Made by a program: the position numbers and the translations under genes. A stretch of DNA of 7,389 nt from Tardiphaga sp. (GTDB taxonomy: Bacteria > Pseudomonadota > Alphaproteobacteria > Rhizobiales > Xanthobacteraceae): NCBI GenBank assembly GCA_028290765.1, contig JAQGJF010001028.1, forward strand, positions 1 to 7,389. The letters run 5' to 3'. Positions 1-6,076 of this stretch are shown in pieces (within the stretch, counting starts at the first letter, position 1; each line of letters starts with the position of its first letter). The notes beneath the pieces are model-generated. The model did not search any database, was not told the origin of the DNA, and saw only the letters and a program-made list of their open reading frames with translations.

Positions 1-370
1 TGGCCTGACCGGTATGAAACTTCACGTCCTTGCGCAGCCGTATCGTATAGACGAGCCGGTCGGCTGACAGATCGAAGCCTTCGGCGAGCAGCGGCGTCGC
101 CTTGCCGTCCGGGCTTTCGTAAAACAGGCCCTGATAGATCAGCACGGTCAACCGGATGCGGGCATCGGCGGCCTGATGGAAGGGATCGAGGCCCGGAGGC
201 TCGACCAGGAGGCCCATATTGAGCGTGCCGCCGGACTTCGCTCCGGCGGCGTTCGGCCCATAGAGATCGGACGCGGCGGCCGGTCCGACAAGGGCGGCCG
301 CAGCGGCCGTGCCGCCGAGCGCCAGCACCGTGCGCCGGTCCATCAGGCCTGACAGGTTGAAAATGGACAT
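1..370 (-). CDS. ABC transporter substrate-binding protein, family 5 (Dpp/Opp type), N-terminal part
   Basis: This is the periplasmic solute receptor of a peptide/nickel/opine-type ABC importer; only the first 123 codons are present and the rest lies left of the window. The start ATG at 370 is preceded by GGTGGAG about 11 nt upstream. A second in-frame ATG at 343 begins MDRRTVLALGG. The twin arginines (residues 12-13), an Ala-rich hydrophobic stretch (about 14-33) and an AAA-SD site look like a Tat-type signal peptide with cleavage near residue 33. The mature start then shows the family 5 pattern: SGGTLNMGL, a PPGLDP turn, LIYQGLFYESPDGK, PLLAEGFDLS and LRKDVKFHTG. It follows ridA by 96 nt, so it may be read from the same transcript or from an internal promoter. 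It is the last gene visible in the operon, so permease genes probably follow. The ligand cannot be told; binding proteins of this family carry peptides, opines, sugars and other solutes. Confidence 0.93.
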   Translation of the reverse strand, partial: MSIFNLSGLMDRRTVLALGGTAAAAALVGPAAASDLYGPNAAGAKSGGTLNMGLLVEPPGLDPFHQAADARIRLTVLIYQGLFYESPDGKATPLLAEGFDLSADRLVYTIRLRKDVKFHTGQA

Positions 371-397
371 CGTGTTTTTGTCTCCACCCGGGGCCAA

Positions 398-407
398 GAT
401 CCGGATC
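398..407. promoter_or_regulatory. Perfect 10-bp palindrome upstream of the binding-protein gene
   Basis: GATCCGGATC lies in the 96-bp gap between ridA and the binding-protein gene, 28 bp upstream of the start codon. The same 10-mer is the core of the 14-bp palindrome at the marR start (6648-6661). Recurrence in two non-coding gaps suggests a shared operator, but chance is not excluded. Apart from this and a weak 5-bp stem (426-430 with 440-444) the gap shows no clear promoter or terminator. Confidence 0.3.
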
Positions 408-466
408 CGTGCGATCCATGAGATGCCTGCCGCCCCGTTGCAGGAATCCTCGTTATTCAAGCTGCA

Positions 467-925
467 TCAGTCGCGATAGGCCACGACCATCTCGATCTCC
501 ACCACCGCGTTGCGCGGCAATTCGGCGACACCAATGGCGGAACGGGCGTGGCGGCCTGCCTCGCCAAAGATCTCGCCGAGCAGGTCGGACGCGGCATCCA
601 GAACTTTCGGCTGGTCGTTAAAGCCGGCCGCGGACGCGACGAAGCCAGTCACCTTGAGCACGCGCTCGATCCGGTCGAGCGTGCCGAGCGCCTGTTTCAG
701 GCAGGCCAATCCCTGCAGGATGCAGATGCGCGCTTCCGCCCGCGCCACGTCGGGCGAGACCGTATCCCCCGCCTTGCCCTGCACCTTTACCTCGCCGTCG
801 ACCTTGGGCAATTGTCCCGCGACATAGGCAATACCCCGGTGCAGCGCCACCGGCACGTAGTTGAACGATGGCGATGCCGCCTCCGGCAAAGTGATGCCGA
901 GTTCGGCCAGGCGTTGCTCAAACAT
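467..925 (-). CDS. RidA/YjgF/YER057c/UK114 family protein (putative reactive imine/enamine deaminase)
   Basis: The 152-residue product belongs to the RidA family, small trimeric proteins that hydrolyse reactive enamines and imines such as 2-aminoacrylate, releasing ammonia; some members act on dedicated catabolic intermediates. The C-terminal signature is clear: ARSAIGVAELPRNAVVEIE, with Arg128 in the place of E. coli RidA Arg105 (carboxylate-binding) and Glu143 exactly 15 residues later, as Glu120 is in E. coli. The chain is some 25 residues longer than E. coli RidA, mostly at the N-terminus and in the central region, so it fits the longer COG0251 branch (about 150 residues). The ATG at 925 has GGAG 8 nt upstream and overlaps the end of the epimerase gene by 8 nt (ATGTTTGA), indicating translational coupling. 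Its place in a catabolic operon suggests it handles an imine or enamine made by the neighbouring enzymes; this is inference. Confidence 0.93.
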   Translation of the reverse strand: MFEQRLAELGITLPEAASPSFNYVPVALHRGIAYVAGQLPKVDGEVKVQGKAGDTVSPDVARAEARICILQGLACLKQALGTLDRIERVLKVTGFVASAAGFNDQPKVLDAASDLLGEIFGEAGRHARSAIGVAELPRNAVVEIEMVVAYRD

Positions 926-1904
926 GGGAGTGCTCCGGTTCTGGAAACAAGAGATCGCGGACGAGGCCGCCGAGATTGTAGCGAGACGAAAAGCCGGTCG
1001 CCATGGCGAGCCGGCTGCCGTCGATCAGCGGGAACAGCAGCGCGGGCTCGGTCAGATCGAGATCGATACGGGCATCGGGCTTCAGCCGGCGTATTTCGTC
1101 GATGAGGTCGGTGATGCCAGCCTCGAAACCCTTGAGATTGTAAACCGGTTCCAGCGGGCCGGCATGGCCGAGCACGGCCAGCACCGCGTCGGCGACGTCG
1201 CAGACATGCATCAGATCGACCGGCCGGTCGTGGAAAGCGACCCGCGTCGCACGGCCAACGCGGGCGGCGGCGAAGACATCGACAATGGCGCTGGCGGCGC
1301 CTTGATACCAAAGCCCGTGGCCGAGGATCAGCGGCAGGCGCAACCCGACGATGTCGATGCCATGGCGGCGCGCCAGGAATACCGACAGTGCCTCGGCCAT
1401 CTGTTTGGTCAGACCGTAGATGGTGGTCGGAGCGGGCCTGTCGTCCTCATCGACGCGAGTATCGGCATAGTCCGAAGCCGGCCCATAGACGACCGTCGAA
1501 CTGGTCCAGACGATGCGGCGGACACCGGCGGCACATGCGGCTTCGATGAGCTTGCCGTGGCCGGCCACGTTGATCTCGAAAGCCGCATCGGATTCGGTCT
1601 CGCCCGAACGCATCAGGCCGAGTTTGCCGACGCTGTGCGCGACACAGGAAACCACCAGCGACGGCTTGAACCGGCCGAAGGCCGCGGCAAGCCCGGCGCG
1701 GTCCGCGATCGACCCCTCGATCCTGTCATAGCGTCCCGCAATATCGACGAGCCGGTTCTCGGCCATGTCCGGACCGAGCAGCACCGGAAAATATCCGGCG
1801 TTGACGAGCGCGCGCACGACATGGGAGCCGACGAATCCAAGCCCGCCCGCGACCAGCACGGTACGCGCCGGATCGTGCGGTGCTTCAGAGGACAAGGTCG
1901 TCAC
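918..1904 (-). CDS. NAD-dependent epimerase/dehydratase family protein (extended SDR)
   Basis: The 328-residue product is an extended short-chain dehydrogenase of the UDP-sugar epimerase type, with a Rossmann NAD(P) site near the N-terminus (GGLGFVG, residues 20-26), the serine segment TSSTVVYG (134-141) and the catalytic YxxxK (Tyr163, Lys167). The C-terminal part should bind the substrate. The family covers nucleotide-sugar epimerases, dehydratases, uronate dehydrogenase and lactone-forming dehydrogenases; which applies is not visible. I chose GTG at 1904, which has GGAAGG 9 nt upstream and leaves a normal distance to the glycine motif. The open frame extends to an ATG at 2087, but that would add 61 low-complexity Arg/Pro/Ala residues encoded inside the ATPase gene. 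TTG at 1895 is another option. With the GTG start it overlaps the upstream ATPase gene by 20 nt and its end overlaps ridA by 8 nt. Next to a galactarolactone cycloisomerase-like enzyme, a sugar or uronate dehydrogenase role is attractive but unproven. Confidence 0.9.
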   Translation of the reverse strand: MTTLSSEAPHDPARTVLVAGGLGFVGSHVVRALVNAGYFPVLLGPDMAENRLVDIAGRYDRIEGSIADRAGLAAAFGRFKPSLVVSCVAHSVGKLGLMRSGETESDAAFEINVAGHGKLIEAACAAGVRRIVWTSSTVVYGPASDYADTRVDEDDRPAPTTIYGLTKQMAEALSVFLARRHGIDIVGLRLPLILGHGLWYQGAASAIVDVFAAARVGRATRVAFHDRPVDLMHVCDVADAVLAVLGHAGPLEPVYNLKGFEAGITDLIDEIRRLKPDARIDLDLTEPALLFPLIDGSRLAMATGFSSRYNLGGLVRDLLFPEPEHSHV

Positions 1905-2871
1905 GGATGCAAGCCTTCCAGTGGCCGGGCGTCGTTTCGCGGAGCGCTGGAACCAGCCGCGCGCAGTCGGGCAGGACGAAGGGGCAGCGCGTGCGGAAAA
2001 CGCAGCCCGATGGCGGCGCGCTCGGGCTTGGAATCTCGCCGGCGAGAACGATGCGCTGGCGGCCGGGCCGCGAGCCGGGGGCCGCATGCATCAGCGCCGC
2101 GCTGTAGGGATGGGCCGGATGCCGAAACAGCTCTGCGCTCGGCGCCAGCTCCATGATGCTGCCGAGATAGAGCACCATGACCCGGTCCGCGATGACTTCC
2201 ACGACCGAGAGGTCGTGGCTGATGAACATCAGCGTCAGCGAAAGATCGCGCTGCAGGTCCTGCAGGAGATTGAGCACCTCCGCCTGGATCGACACGTCCA
2301 GTGCCGAAACCGGCTCGTCGGCCACGATGAAACCTGGATTGGACGCGAGCGCGCGGGCGATCGCCACGCGCTGCCTTTGGCCGCCGGAAAAGGCCCTCGG
2401 ATAGCGCTTGAGATGCTCGCGCGTCAGGCCGACCCGTTCGAGCAGCAGCCCTGCCTGTTCGCGTGCCTTCGCCTTGTCGAGGCCGCGATGCAGCCGGATC
2501 GGTTCGACCAGCGAGTCGCCGATCGTCATTCGCGGGTTGAGGCTTGCAAACGGATCCTGGAAGATCATCTGCATGTGGCGACGGAACCGTCGGAGCTCCT
2601 GCGGCGCGAGAGCCGCCAGATCCTGGCCGGCAAAGATCACCTTGCCGGCGGTGGTCTCCAGCAATCGCAGCACCAGGCGGCCGATGGTCGATTTACCGGA
2701 GCCGGATTCGCCGACGACACCGAGCACGGTGCCCTTGTCCAGCGTGAACGATACCTCGTGAACGGCGCGGACGACGGGACTGGTGCCGAAATGCCTGCTC
2801 AAGCCGGTCACCGTCAGCAGCGGCTGATCGCGATCCTGGCCGGCAGCGGGTTTGGCGGGCGCGTCGGTCAC
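1885..2871 (-). CDS. Dpp/Opp-type ABC transporter ATP-binding protein (DppF/OppF-like)
   Basis: This is the second nucleotide-binding subunit of the importer, 328 residues, on the cytoplasmic face of the membrane. All ABC motifs are intact: Walker A GESGSGKST (54-62), Q-loop Gln105 in IFQDPFASLNP, signature FSGGQRQRVAIARAL (161-175), Walker B FIVADEP (181-187) followed by VSALD, and switch His219 in SHDL. The GKST and ADEPVSALD wording and a GxSTxGR continuation are typical of the DppF/OppF partner. The C-terminal oligopeptide-type extension carries four cysteines spaced C-x5-C-x6-C-x17-C. The start is GTG at 2869-2871, overlapping the stop of the upstream ATPase gene as GTGA (4 nt); the frame is open further upstream to 2952, but that stretch lies wholly inside the neighbour and looks non-coding. 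Its 3' end overlaps the epimerase gene by 20 nt. Substrate specificity lies in the binding protein and permeases, so it cannot be read here. Confidence 0.96.
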   Translation of the reverse strand: MTDAPAKPAAGQDRDQPLLTVTGLSRHFGTSPVVRAVHEVSFTLDKGTVLGVVGESGSGKSTIGRLVLRLLETTAGKVIFAGQDLAALAPQELRRFRRHMQMIFQDPFASLNPRMTIGDSLVEPIRLHRGLDKAKAREQAGLLLERVGLTREHLKRYPRAFSGGQRQRVAIARALASNPGFIVADEPVSALDVSIQAEVLNLLQDLQRDLSLTLMFISHDLSVVEVIADRVMVLYLGSIMELAPSAELFRHPAHPYSAALMHAAPGSRPGRQRIVLAGEIPSPSAPPSGCVFRTRCPFVLPDCARLVPALRETTPGHWKACIRDDLVL

Positions 2872-3929
2872 GATGCAAGCTCGCGCCAGCGGAAACACCG
2901 CGAGACATGGTCCGCAGCCACGCGTTCGAGTTCGGGCGAAATGCGGCTGCAATCGACGATCGCCAGGGCGCAGCGCGGATGGAAGCGGCAGCCCTCCGGC
3001 GGTTGCAGCGGACTAGGCAAAACGCCCGGTATCGGCACAAGACGGGCCCCGTGGCCGGCACCATGTGGGGTGCAGGCCAGCAGCGCCTTGCTGTAGGGAT
3101 GGCGCGGGTGGTTCAGCACCTCGGCCGCCGGACCCTGCTCCACGATCTGGCTGGCGTACATCACGGCCACCTGATCGGCGATCTCCTCCACCAGCTTCAG
3201 GTCATGCGTCACGAAGATCAGCGCCATGCCGCGCTCTTGCTGAAACCGCTTCAGGAGCGCGATGATCTGGGCCTGGATGGTGACGTCCAGTGCCGTGGTC
3301 GGCTCGTCGGCGATCAGCAGCAGCGGGTCGCAGGCAAGCGCGATCGCGATCATGACGCGTTGGCGCATGCCGCCCGAAAGCTGGTGCGGAAAAGCGTCGA
3401 CCAGCCTCTCGGGATCGGTGATGCCGACGTCGCGCAGCAGCCCGATGGCCATCTGGCGGGCGCTGCGGCGATCGACCTTCTTGTGGATGCGGATCGGCTC
3501 CGCGATCTGGTCACCGACCGGGAATACCGGGTTGAGGCTGGACATCGGATCCTGGAAGATCATCGCAATGTCGCGCCCGCGCAGTCGCGTCATCTCGGCG
3601 TCGGAAGCGGCGATGAGATCGACCGAATGGCCGTCGCGGCCGTGAAAACGGATTTGCCCGCCCTCGACGCGGCCGCCGGTGCTGGCCGTGCGGCGCCCGA
3701 GCAGGCGCATGATGGTGAGGCCGGTAACCGACTTGCCGGATCCGGATTCGCCGACGATCGCCAGGGTTTCTCCGTGGGCAATCGACAACGTCACGCCGTT
3801 GACGGCCTTGACGATGCCGGCGTCGGTGTAGAACCACGTTTTCAGATCTTCGATTTCCAGCACGGGCCGGCGCGCGGCCGTCGCCGCAGCATGGCCGGTC
3901 TCAGCGGAGGACATGGCGATCGACCGCAT
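2868..3929 (-). CDS. Dpp/Opp-type ABC transporter ATP-binding protein (DppD/OppD-like)
   Basis: This is the first nucleotide-binding subunit of the importer, 353 residues from ATG 3929 or 348 from ATG 3914. It has Walker A GESGSGKSV (60-68, with the Val usual in DppD/OppD), Q-loop Gln126 in IFQDPMSSLNP, signature LSGGMRQRV (184-192), Walker B LLIADEP (204-210) followed by TTALD, and switch His242 in THDL. A C-terminal oligopeptide-type extension (PSPLQPPEGC, then HPRC) holds four cysteines with the same C-x5-C-x6-C-x17-C spacing as its partner. Both candidate starts lie inside the end of the enolase-family gene (overlap 29 or 14 nt); ATG 3929 has a weak AAGTGG upstream and is preferred slightly. 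It forms a heterodimer with the next gene product by analogy with other Dpp/Opp systems. Enzymes precede and follow the ATPase pair, so transport and metabolism are co-expressed. Confidence 0.96.
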   Translation of the reverse strand: MRSIAMSSAETGHAAATAARRPVLEIEDLKTWFYTDAGIVKAVNGVTLSIAHGETLAIVGESGSGKSVTGLTIMRLLGRRTASTGGRVEGGQIRFHGRDGHSVDLIAASDAEMTRLRGRDIAMIFQDPMSSLNPVFPVGDQIAEPIRIHKKVDRRSARQMAIGLLRDVGITDPERLVDAFPHQLSGGMRQRVMIAIALACDPLLLIADEPTTALDVTIQAQIIALLKRFQQERGMALIFVTHDLKLVEEIADQVAVMYASQIVEQGPAAEVLNHPRHPYSKALLACTPHGAGHGARLVPIPGVLPSPLQPPEGCRFHPRCALAIVDCSRISPELERVAADHVSRCFRWRELAS

Positions 3930-5034
3930 CCCAGTCCACTTCGATGCCGAGGCCGGGCGCGTCCGTAACCGCGATCACGCCCTCTATTGGCTTCAACGGG
4001 TTCTTCAGGATGGAATCGCGCAACGGATTGGTGCCGAGATCATATTCGACCAGCGTCGGTCGCGGAATATTGTTGGCATGCGGATAGACCGGCAGCGAGG
4101 CGACGAAATGGACCGCTGCGGCGAGTCCGACGCCGCTGCCCCAGACATGGGGCGACAGGCGCAAATGCTCCATCATCGCGAGCTGCGCAATCTGCCGGCC
4201 CTGCCAGAAACCGCCGCACAGCGAGAGGTCCGGCTGCACCACGTCGACCGCGCGACGATCGATCAAGCGCTTGAAGTCAAACGCGGTATAGAGCGCTTCG
4301 CCGGTCGCGATCGGCACCGGGCTCCAGCGCTGGAGAATCTCGTATCCGGAGAAGTCCTGCGGAGCCAAAGGCTCTTCGACCCAGCCGATCTTGTAGGGCG
4401 CCAGCCGCGTGATGCTCTCTCGCGCCAGATCCAGCGTATAGTTCGAGTTGATGTCGACCAGAATTTCCACATCCGGCCCGAGAATGCGCCGGGCCGCTGC
4501 CACGCGCTCCTCGTCATTGGCCGGAGAGACGCCTATCTTGATCTTGACGGCGCGCAGCCCGGCTTTTGCCATTGCTTCGATCTGCGGCTCGAAATCGCGC
4601 GCGCTGTTCTCGGTCAGATAGCCGCCCGAGCCATAGATCCGCACGTGCGCGGCCTGTTTGCCACCGATCAGCCGGTGAACCGGCAGGCCCAGTCTCTTGC
4701 CGGCCGCATCCTTGGCGGCCATGTCGACACCCGAAATGCACCATGTCATCGGGCCTTGCACGCCGAAATGATAATGGCGGGCCAGCATCAGCGAATAAGC
4801 GTGCTCGATATCGAGCACATTGGTTCCGATCAGGTAGCTTTTGACCAGCGGCAGAACCGCGATGTTCACCTGCGGCATGCCCCAGCATTCGCCGATGCCT
4901 TCGGTCCCGTCGGCCAACCTGAGCCGCACCAGCGTTGTCGCTCGCGCCGTCGCGAGCGACTTCGACATTCCGTAGGCACCGCCGGCAGGGAGTGCTGATT
5001 GCAGCGGAATGAACGAGATGTCGTCGATTACCAT
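3901..5034 (-). CDS. Mandelate racemase/muconate lactonizing enzyme superfamily protein (galactarolactone cycloisomerase-like)
   Basis: The 377-residue product has an enolase-superfamily capping domain (about 1-125) and a (beta/alpha)7-beta barrel. The barrel shows KIKIG with the catalytic K164-x-K166 pair, metal ligands Asp194 (VDINSN), Glu220 (WVEEPL) and Glu246 (ATGEAL), then Asp269 in QPDLSLCGG and His296 in SPHVWGSGVG. The Lys166 plus Asp/His dyad is the mandelate-racemase subgroup arrangement; it lacks the second barrel lysine of muconate lactonizing enzymes and dipeptide epimerases. The QPDL-GCGGF and PHVWG-GV motifs and the tail NPL-APGLGIEVDWDAV resemble, from memory, Agrobacterium D-galactarolactone cycloisomerase. 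So abstraction of an alpha-proton from a carboxylate or lactone, giving dehydration, cycloisomerisation or racemisation, is likely; the substrate is not known. I chose ATG 5034 (GAGG 7 nt upstream); ATG 5061 would add nine residues. The end overlaps the next ATPase gene. Confidence 0.94.
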   Translation of the reverse strand: MVIDDISFIPLQSALPAGGAYGMSKSLATARATTLVRLRLADGTEGIGECWGMPQVNIAVLPLVKSYLIGTNVLDIEHAYSLMLARHYHFGVQGPMTWCISGVDMAAKDAAGKRLGLPVHRLIGGKQAAHVRIYGSGGYLTENSARDFEPQIEAMAKAGLRAVKIKIGVSPANDEERVAAARRILGPDVEILVDINSNYTLDLARESITRLAPYKIGWVEEPLAPQDFSGYEILQRWSPVPIATGEALYTAFDFKRLIDRRAVDVVQPDLSLCGGFWQGRQIAQLAMMEHLRLSPHVWGSGVGLAAAVHFVASLPVYPHANNIPRPTLVEYDLGTNPLRDSILKNPLKPIEGVIAVTDAPGLGIEVDWDAVDRHVLR

Positions 5035-5035
5035 G

Positions 5036-5059
5036 GGCGGGCCTCGCTTGCAGCCCGCC
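5036..5059 (-). promoter_or_regulatory. Hairpin covering the ribosome binding site of the enolase-family gene
   Basis: GGCGGGC (5053-5059 read on the minus strand) can pair with GCCCGCC (5036-5042), a 7-bp all but pure GC stem with a 10-nt loop. The GAGG Shine-Dalgarno straddles the loop and the stem, and the stem ends one base before the ATG at 5034. Translation from this start could therefore be limited by RNA structure. This is a sequence-based inference only. Confidence 0.35.
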
Positions 5060-5065
5060 ATGGGT

Positions 5066-5111
5066 GGGCCAATGCCAGATCAATTTGGGCCAATCATGAA
5101 CCAATTCATCA
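5066..5111. promoter_or_regulatory. Direct repeat and imperfect palindrome in the SDR/enolase-family gap
   Basis: The 168-bp gap 5035-5202 is the longest non-coding stretch inside the operon. It holds two copies of GGGCCAAT (5066-5073 and 5087-5094) spaced 21 bp, about two helical turns. Next to them is an operator-like imperfect palindrome, ATGAA-N4-TTCAT (arms 5096-5100 and 5105-5109). No good -35/-10 pair was found on the minus strand and there is no U-tract terminator. An internal promoter or a regulator site is possible; the rest of the gap shows nothing recognisable. Confidence 0.3.
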
Positions 5112-5202
5112 GGAGGCGCAACCGCCGCAGGGTTTATCGCCACGTTCGGATGTCATGGAAGACATGCGCAAGGCCTCACGCCGATCATCCATCGATGCAG
5201 CC

Positions 5203-6021
5203 TCAATCCGCCTCACCCAACGTCACCCCGCCGTCGACCACGATCTGCGCGCCGGTGACGAAGCGCGACGCCTTCGACGCCAGATAGATCGCGGCACCCT
5301 TGAGATCATCCGGGCTGGCGACCTCATGCATCGGGCACACTCTTTCGAACGGTTTGCGCGCGTCGCTCTCCTTCAAGCGTCCGCCGCCGATATTGGTGAT
5401 CACCGGGCCCGGCGCGATGGCGTTGACGAGGATGTTGAATTTGGCCAGTTCGAGCGCGGCCTGGCGGACGAATTGCGCGACGCCGGCCTTGGAGGCGACA
5501 TAAGCCGAGCCGACATAAATTTCGGTCTTGGTCGCGGAGATCGAACTGGTCACGATGATGCGCCCGCCGCCTTGTTGTTTCATCTGCGGCAGCAGTGCCT
5601 GGAAGCTGCGGAACACTGAAGTCAGGTTGGTCTCCATCACCCGCGTCCACAATTCGTCGGGAATGAATTCCAGTGCGCGTTCCGGGTTGCGGGTCCCGTC
5701 GGCGCCAAGGAAACCCGGCCCGCCGCTGATGCCGGCATTGACGAAGGCGACGTCGATACGCCCGAAGCGCTTGACCGTCGCCGCGACGACGCGATCGAGG
5801 TCGGCGCGTTGGGTGACGTCGACGGTTTCACCCTCGACCTCGGCGCCGAGCGCCCGCAGCGCGCTCACCGAATCGGCCAGCCTCTCGGGATTGATATCGG
5901 CCACCATGAGGCGGGCGCCGTTGGCCGCCATTGCCTGTGCATAAGCGAGGCCGATGCCGCTGGCGCCGCCGGTGATCAGTACGGCGAGGCCGTGCACGTC
6001 GAACAAATCCTGGATCTTCAT
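5203..6021 (-). CDS. Classical short-chain dehydrogenase/reductase (SDR), probably NAD-dependent
   Basis: The 272-residue product is a classical SDR that should oxidise an alcohol or reduce a ketone. The cofactor motif TGGASGIG is at 17-24, Asp42 at the end of the second strand (VADIN) favours NAD(H) over NADP(H), and NAG is at 95-97. The catalytic set is Asn132, Ser160 (in VTSSIS), Tyr174 and Lys178 (YVASK), followed by the NAIAPGPV segment and a C-terminal FVTGAQIVVDGG. A stretch of roughly 20 residues after NAG (GPGFLGADGTRNPERALEF) is longer than in the shortest SDRs and may shape the substrate pocket. ATG 6021 has GGAG about 8 nt upstream. It follows marR by 54 bp and lies 168 bp before the enolase-family gene. 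The likely job is a dehydrogenase step in the pathway encoded here; the substrate is not evident. Confidence 0.95.
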   Translation of the reverse strand: MKIQDLFDVHGLAVLITGGASGIGLAYAQAMAANGARLMVADINPERLADSVSALRALGAEVEGETVDVTQRADLDRVVAATVKRFGRIDVAFVNAGISGGPGFLGADGTRNPERALEFIPDELWTRVMETNLTSVFRSFQALLPQMKQQGGGRIIVTSSISATKTEIYVGSAYVASKAGVAQFVRQAALELAKFNILVNAIAPGPVITNIGGGRLKESDARKPFERVCPMHEVASPDDLKGAAIYLASKASRFVTGAQIVVDGGVTLGEAD

Positions 6022-6063
6022 GAATGTCTCCGGTGAGATGAAGGAGGAGGGCGCAGGAGCGGT

Positions 6064-6076
6064 GAGCCGTTGGCTC
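6064..6076. other. Small hairpin at the end of marR
   Basis: GAGCC-GTT-GGCTC is a perfect 5-bp stem with a 3-nt loop, starting at the last base of the marR stop codon. No run of T follows on the minus strand, so it is not a standard intrinsic terminator. It might moderate readthrough or protect the downstream RNA in the 54-bp gap before the SDR gene. Confidence 0.25.

Noticed and set aside
426..444. Inverted repeat after ridA as an intrinsic terminator
   Set aside because: Only a 5-bp stem with a 9-nt loop and no T-run on the transcribed side; it cannot be called a terminator.
1905..2087. N-terminal extension of the epimerase-family protein from ATG 2087
   Set aside because: The 61 extra residues are Arg/Ala/Pro-rich and encoded wholly within the ATPase gene; GTG 1904 has a good GGAAGG and places the glycine motif properly.
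2872..2952. N-terminal extension of the second ATPase from ATG 2952
   Set aside because: It lies inside the first ATPase gene and reads as noise; the GTGA overlap at 2868-2871 is a typical coupled start.
861..3968. Long plus-strand open frames (861-2156, 1765-3096, 2907-3968), up to 443 codons
   Set aside because: They lie antisense to well-recognised genes, have low-complexity Arg/Ala/Gly/His-rich translations with no family motif, and are a normal result of high GC at third codon positions.
3913..4998. Plus-strand open frame of 361 codons opposite the enolase-family gene
   Set aside because: The minus strand carries all catalytic motifs of the enolase superfamily; the plus-strand translation has none of any family and no ribosome binding site of note.
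3901..5034. Dipeptide (Ala-Glu) epimerase, suggested by the peptide-type transporter
   Set aside because: The second catalytic barrel lysine is missing and the Asp/His dyad of the mandelate racemase subgroup is present.
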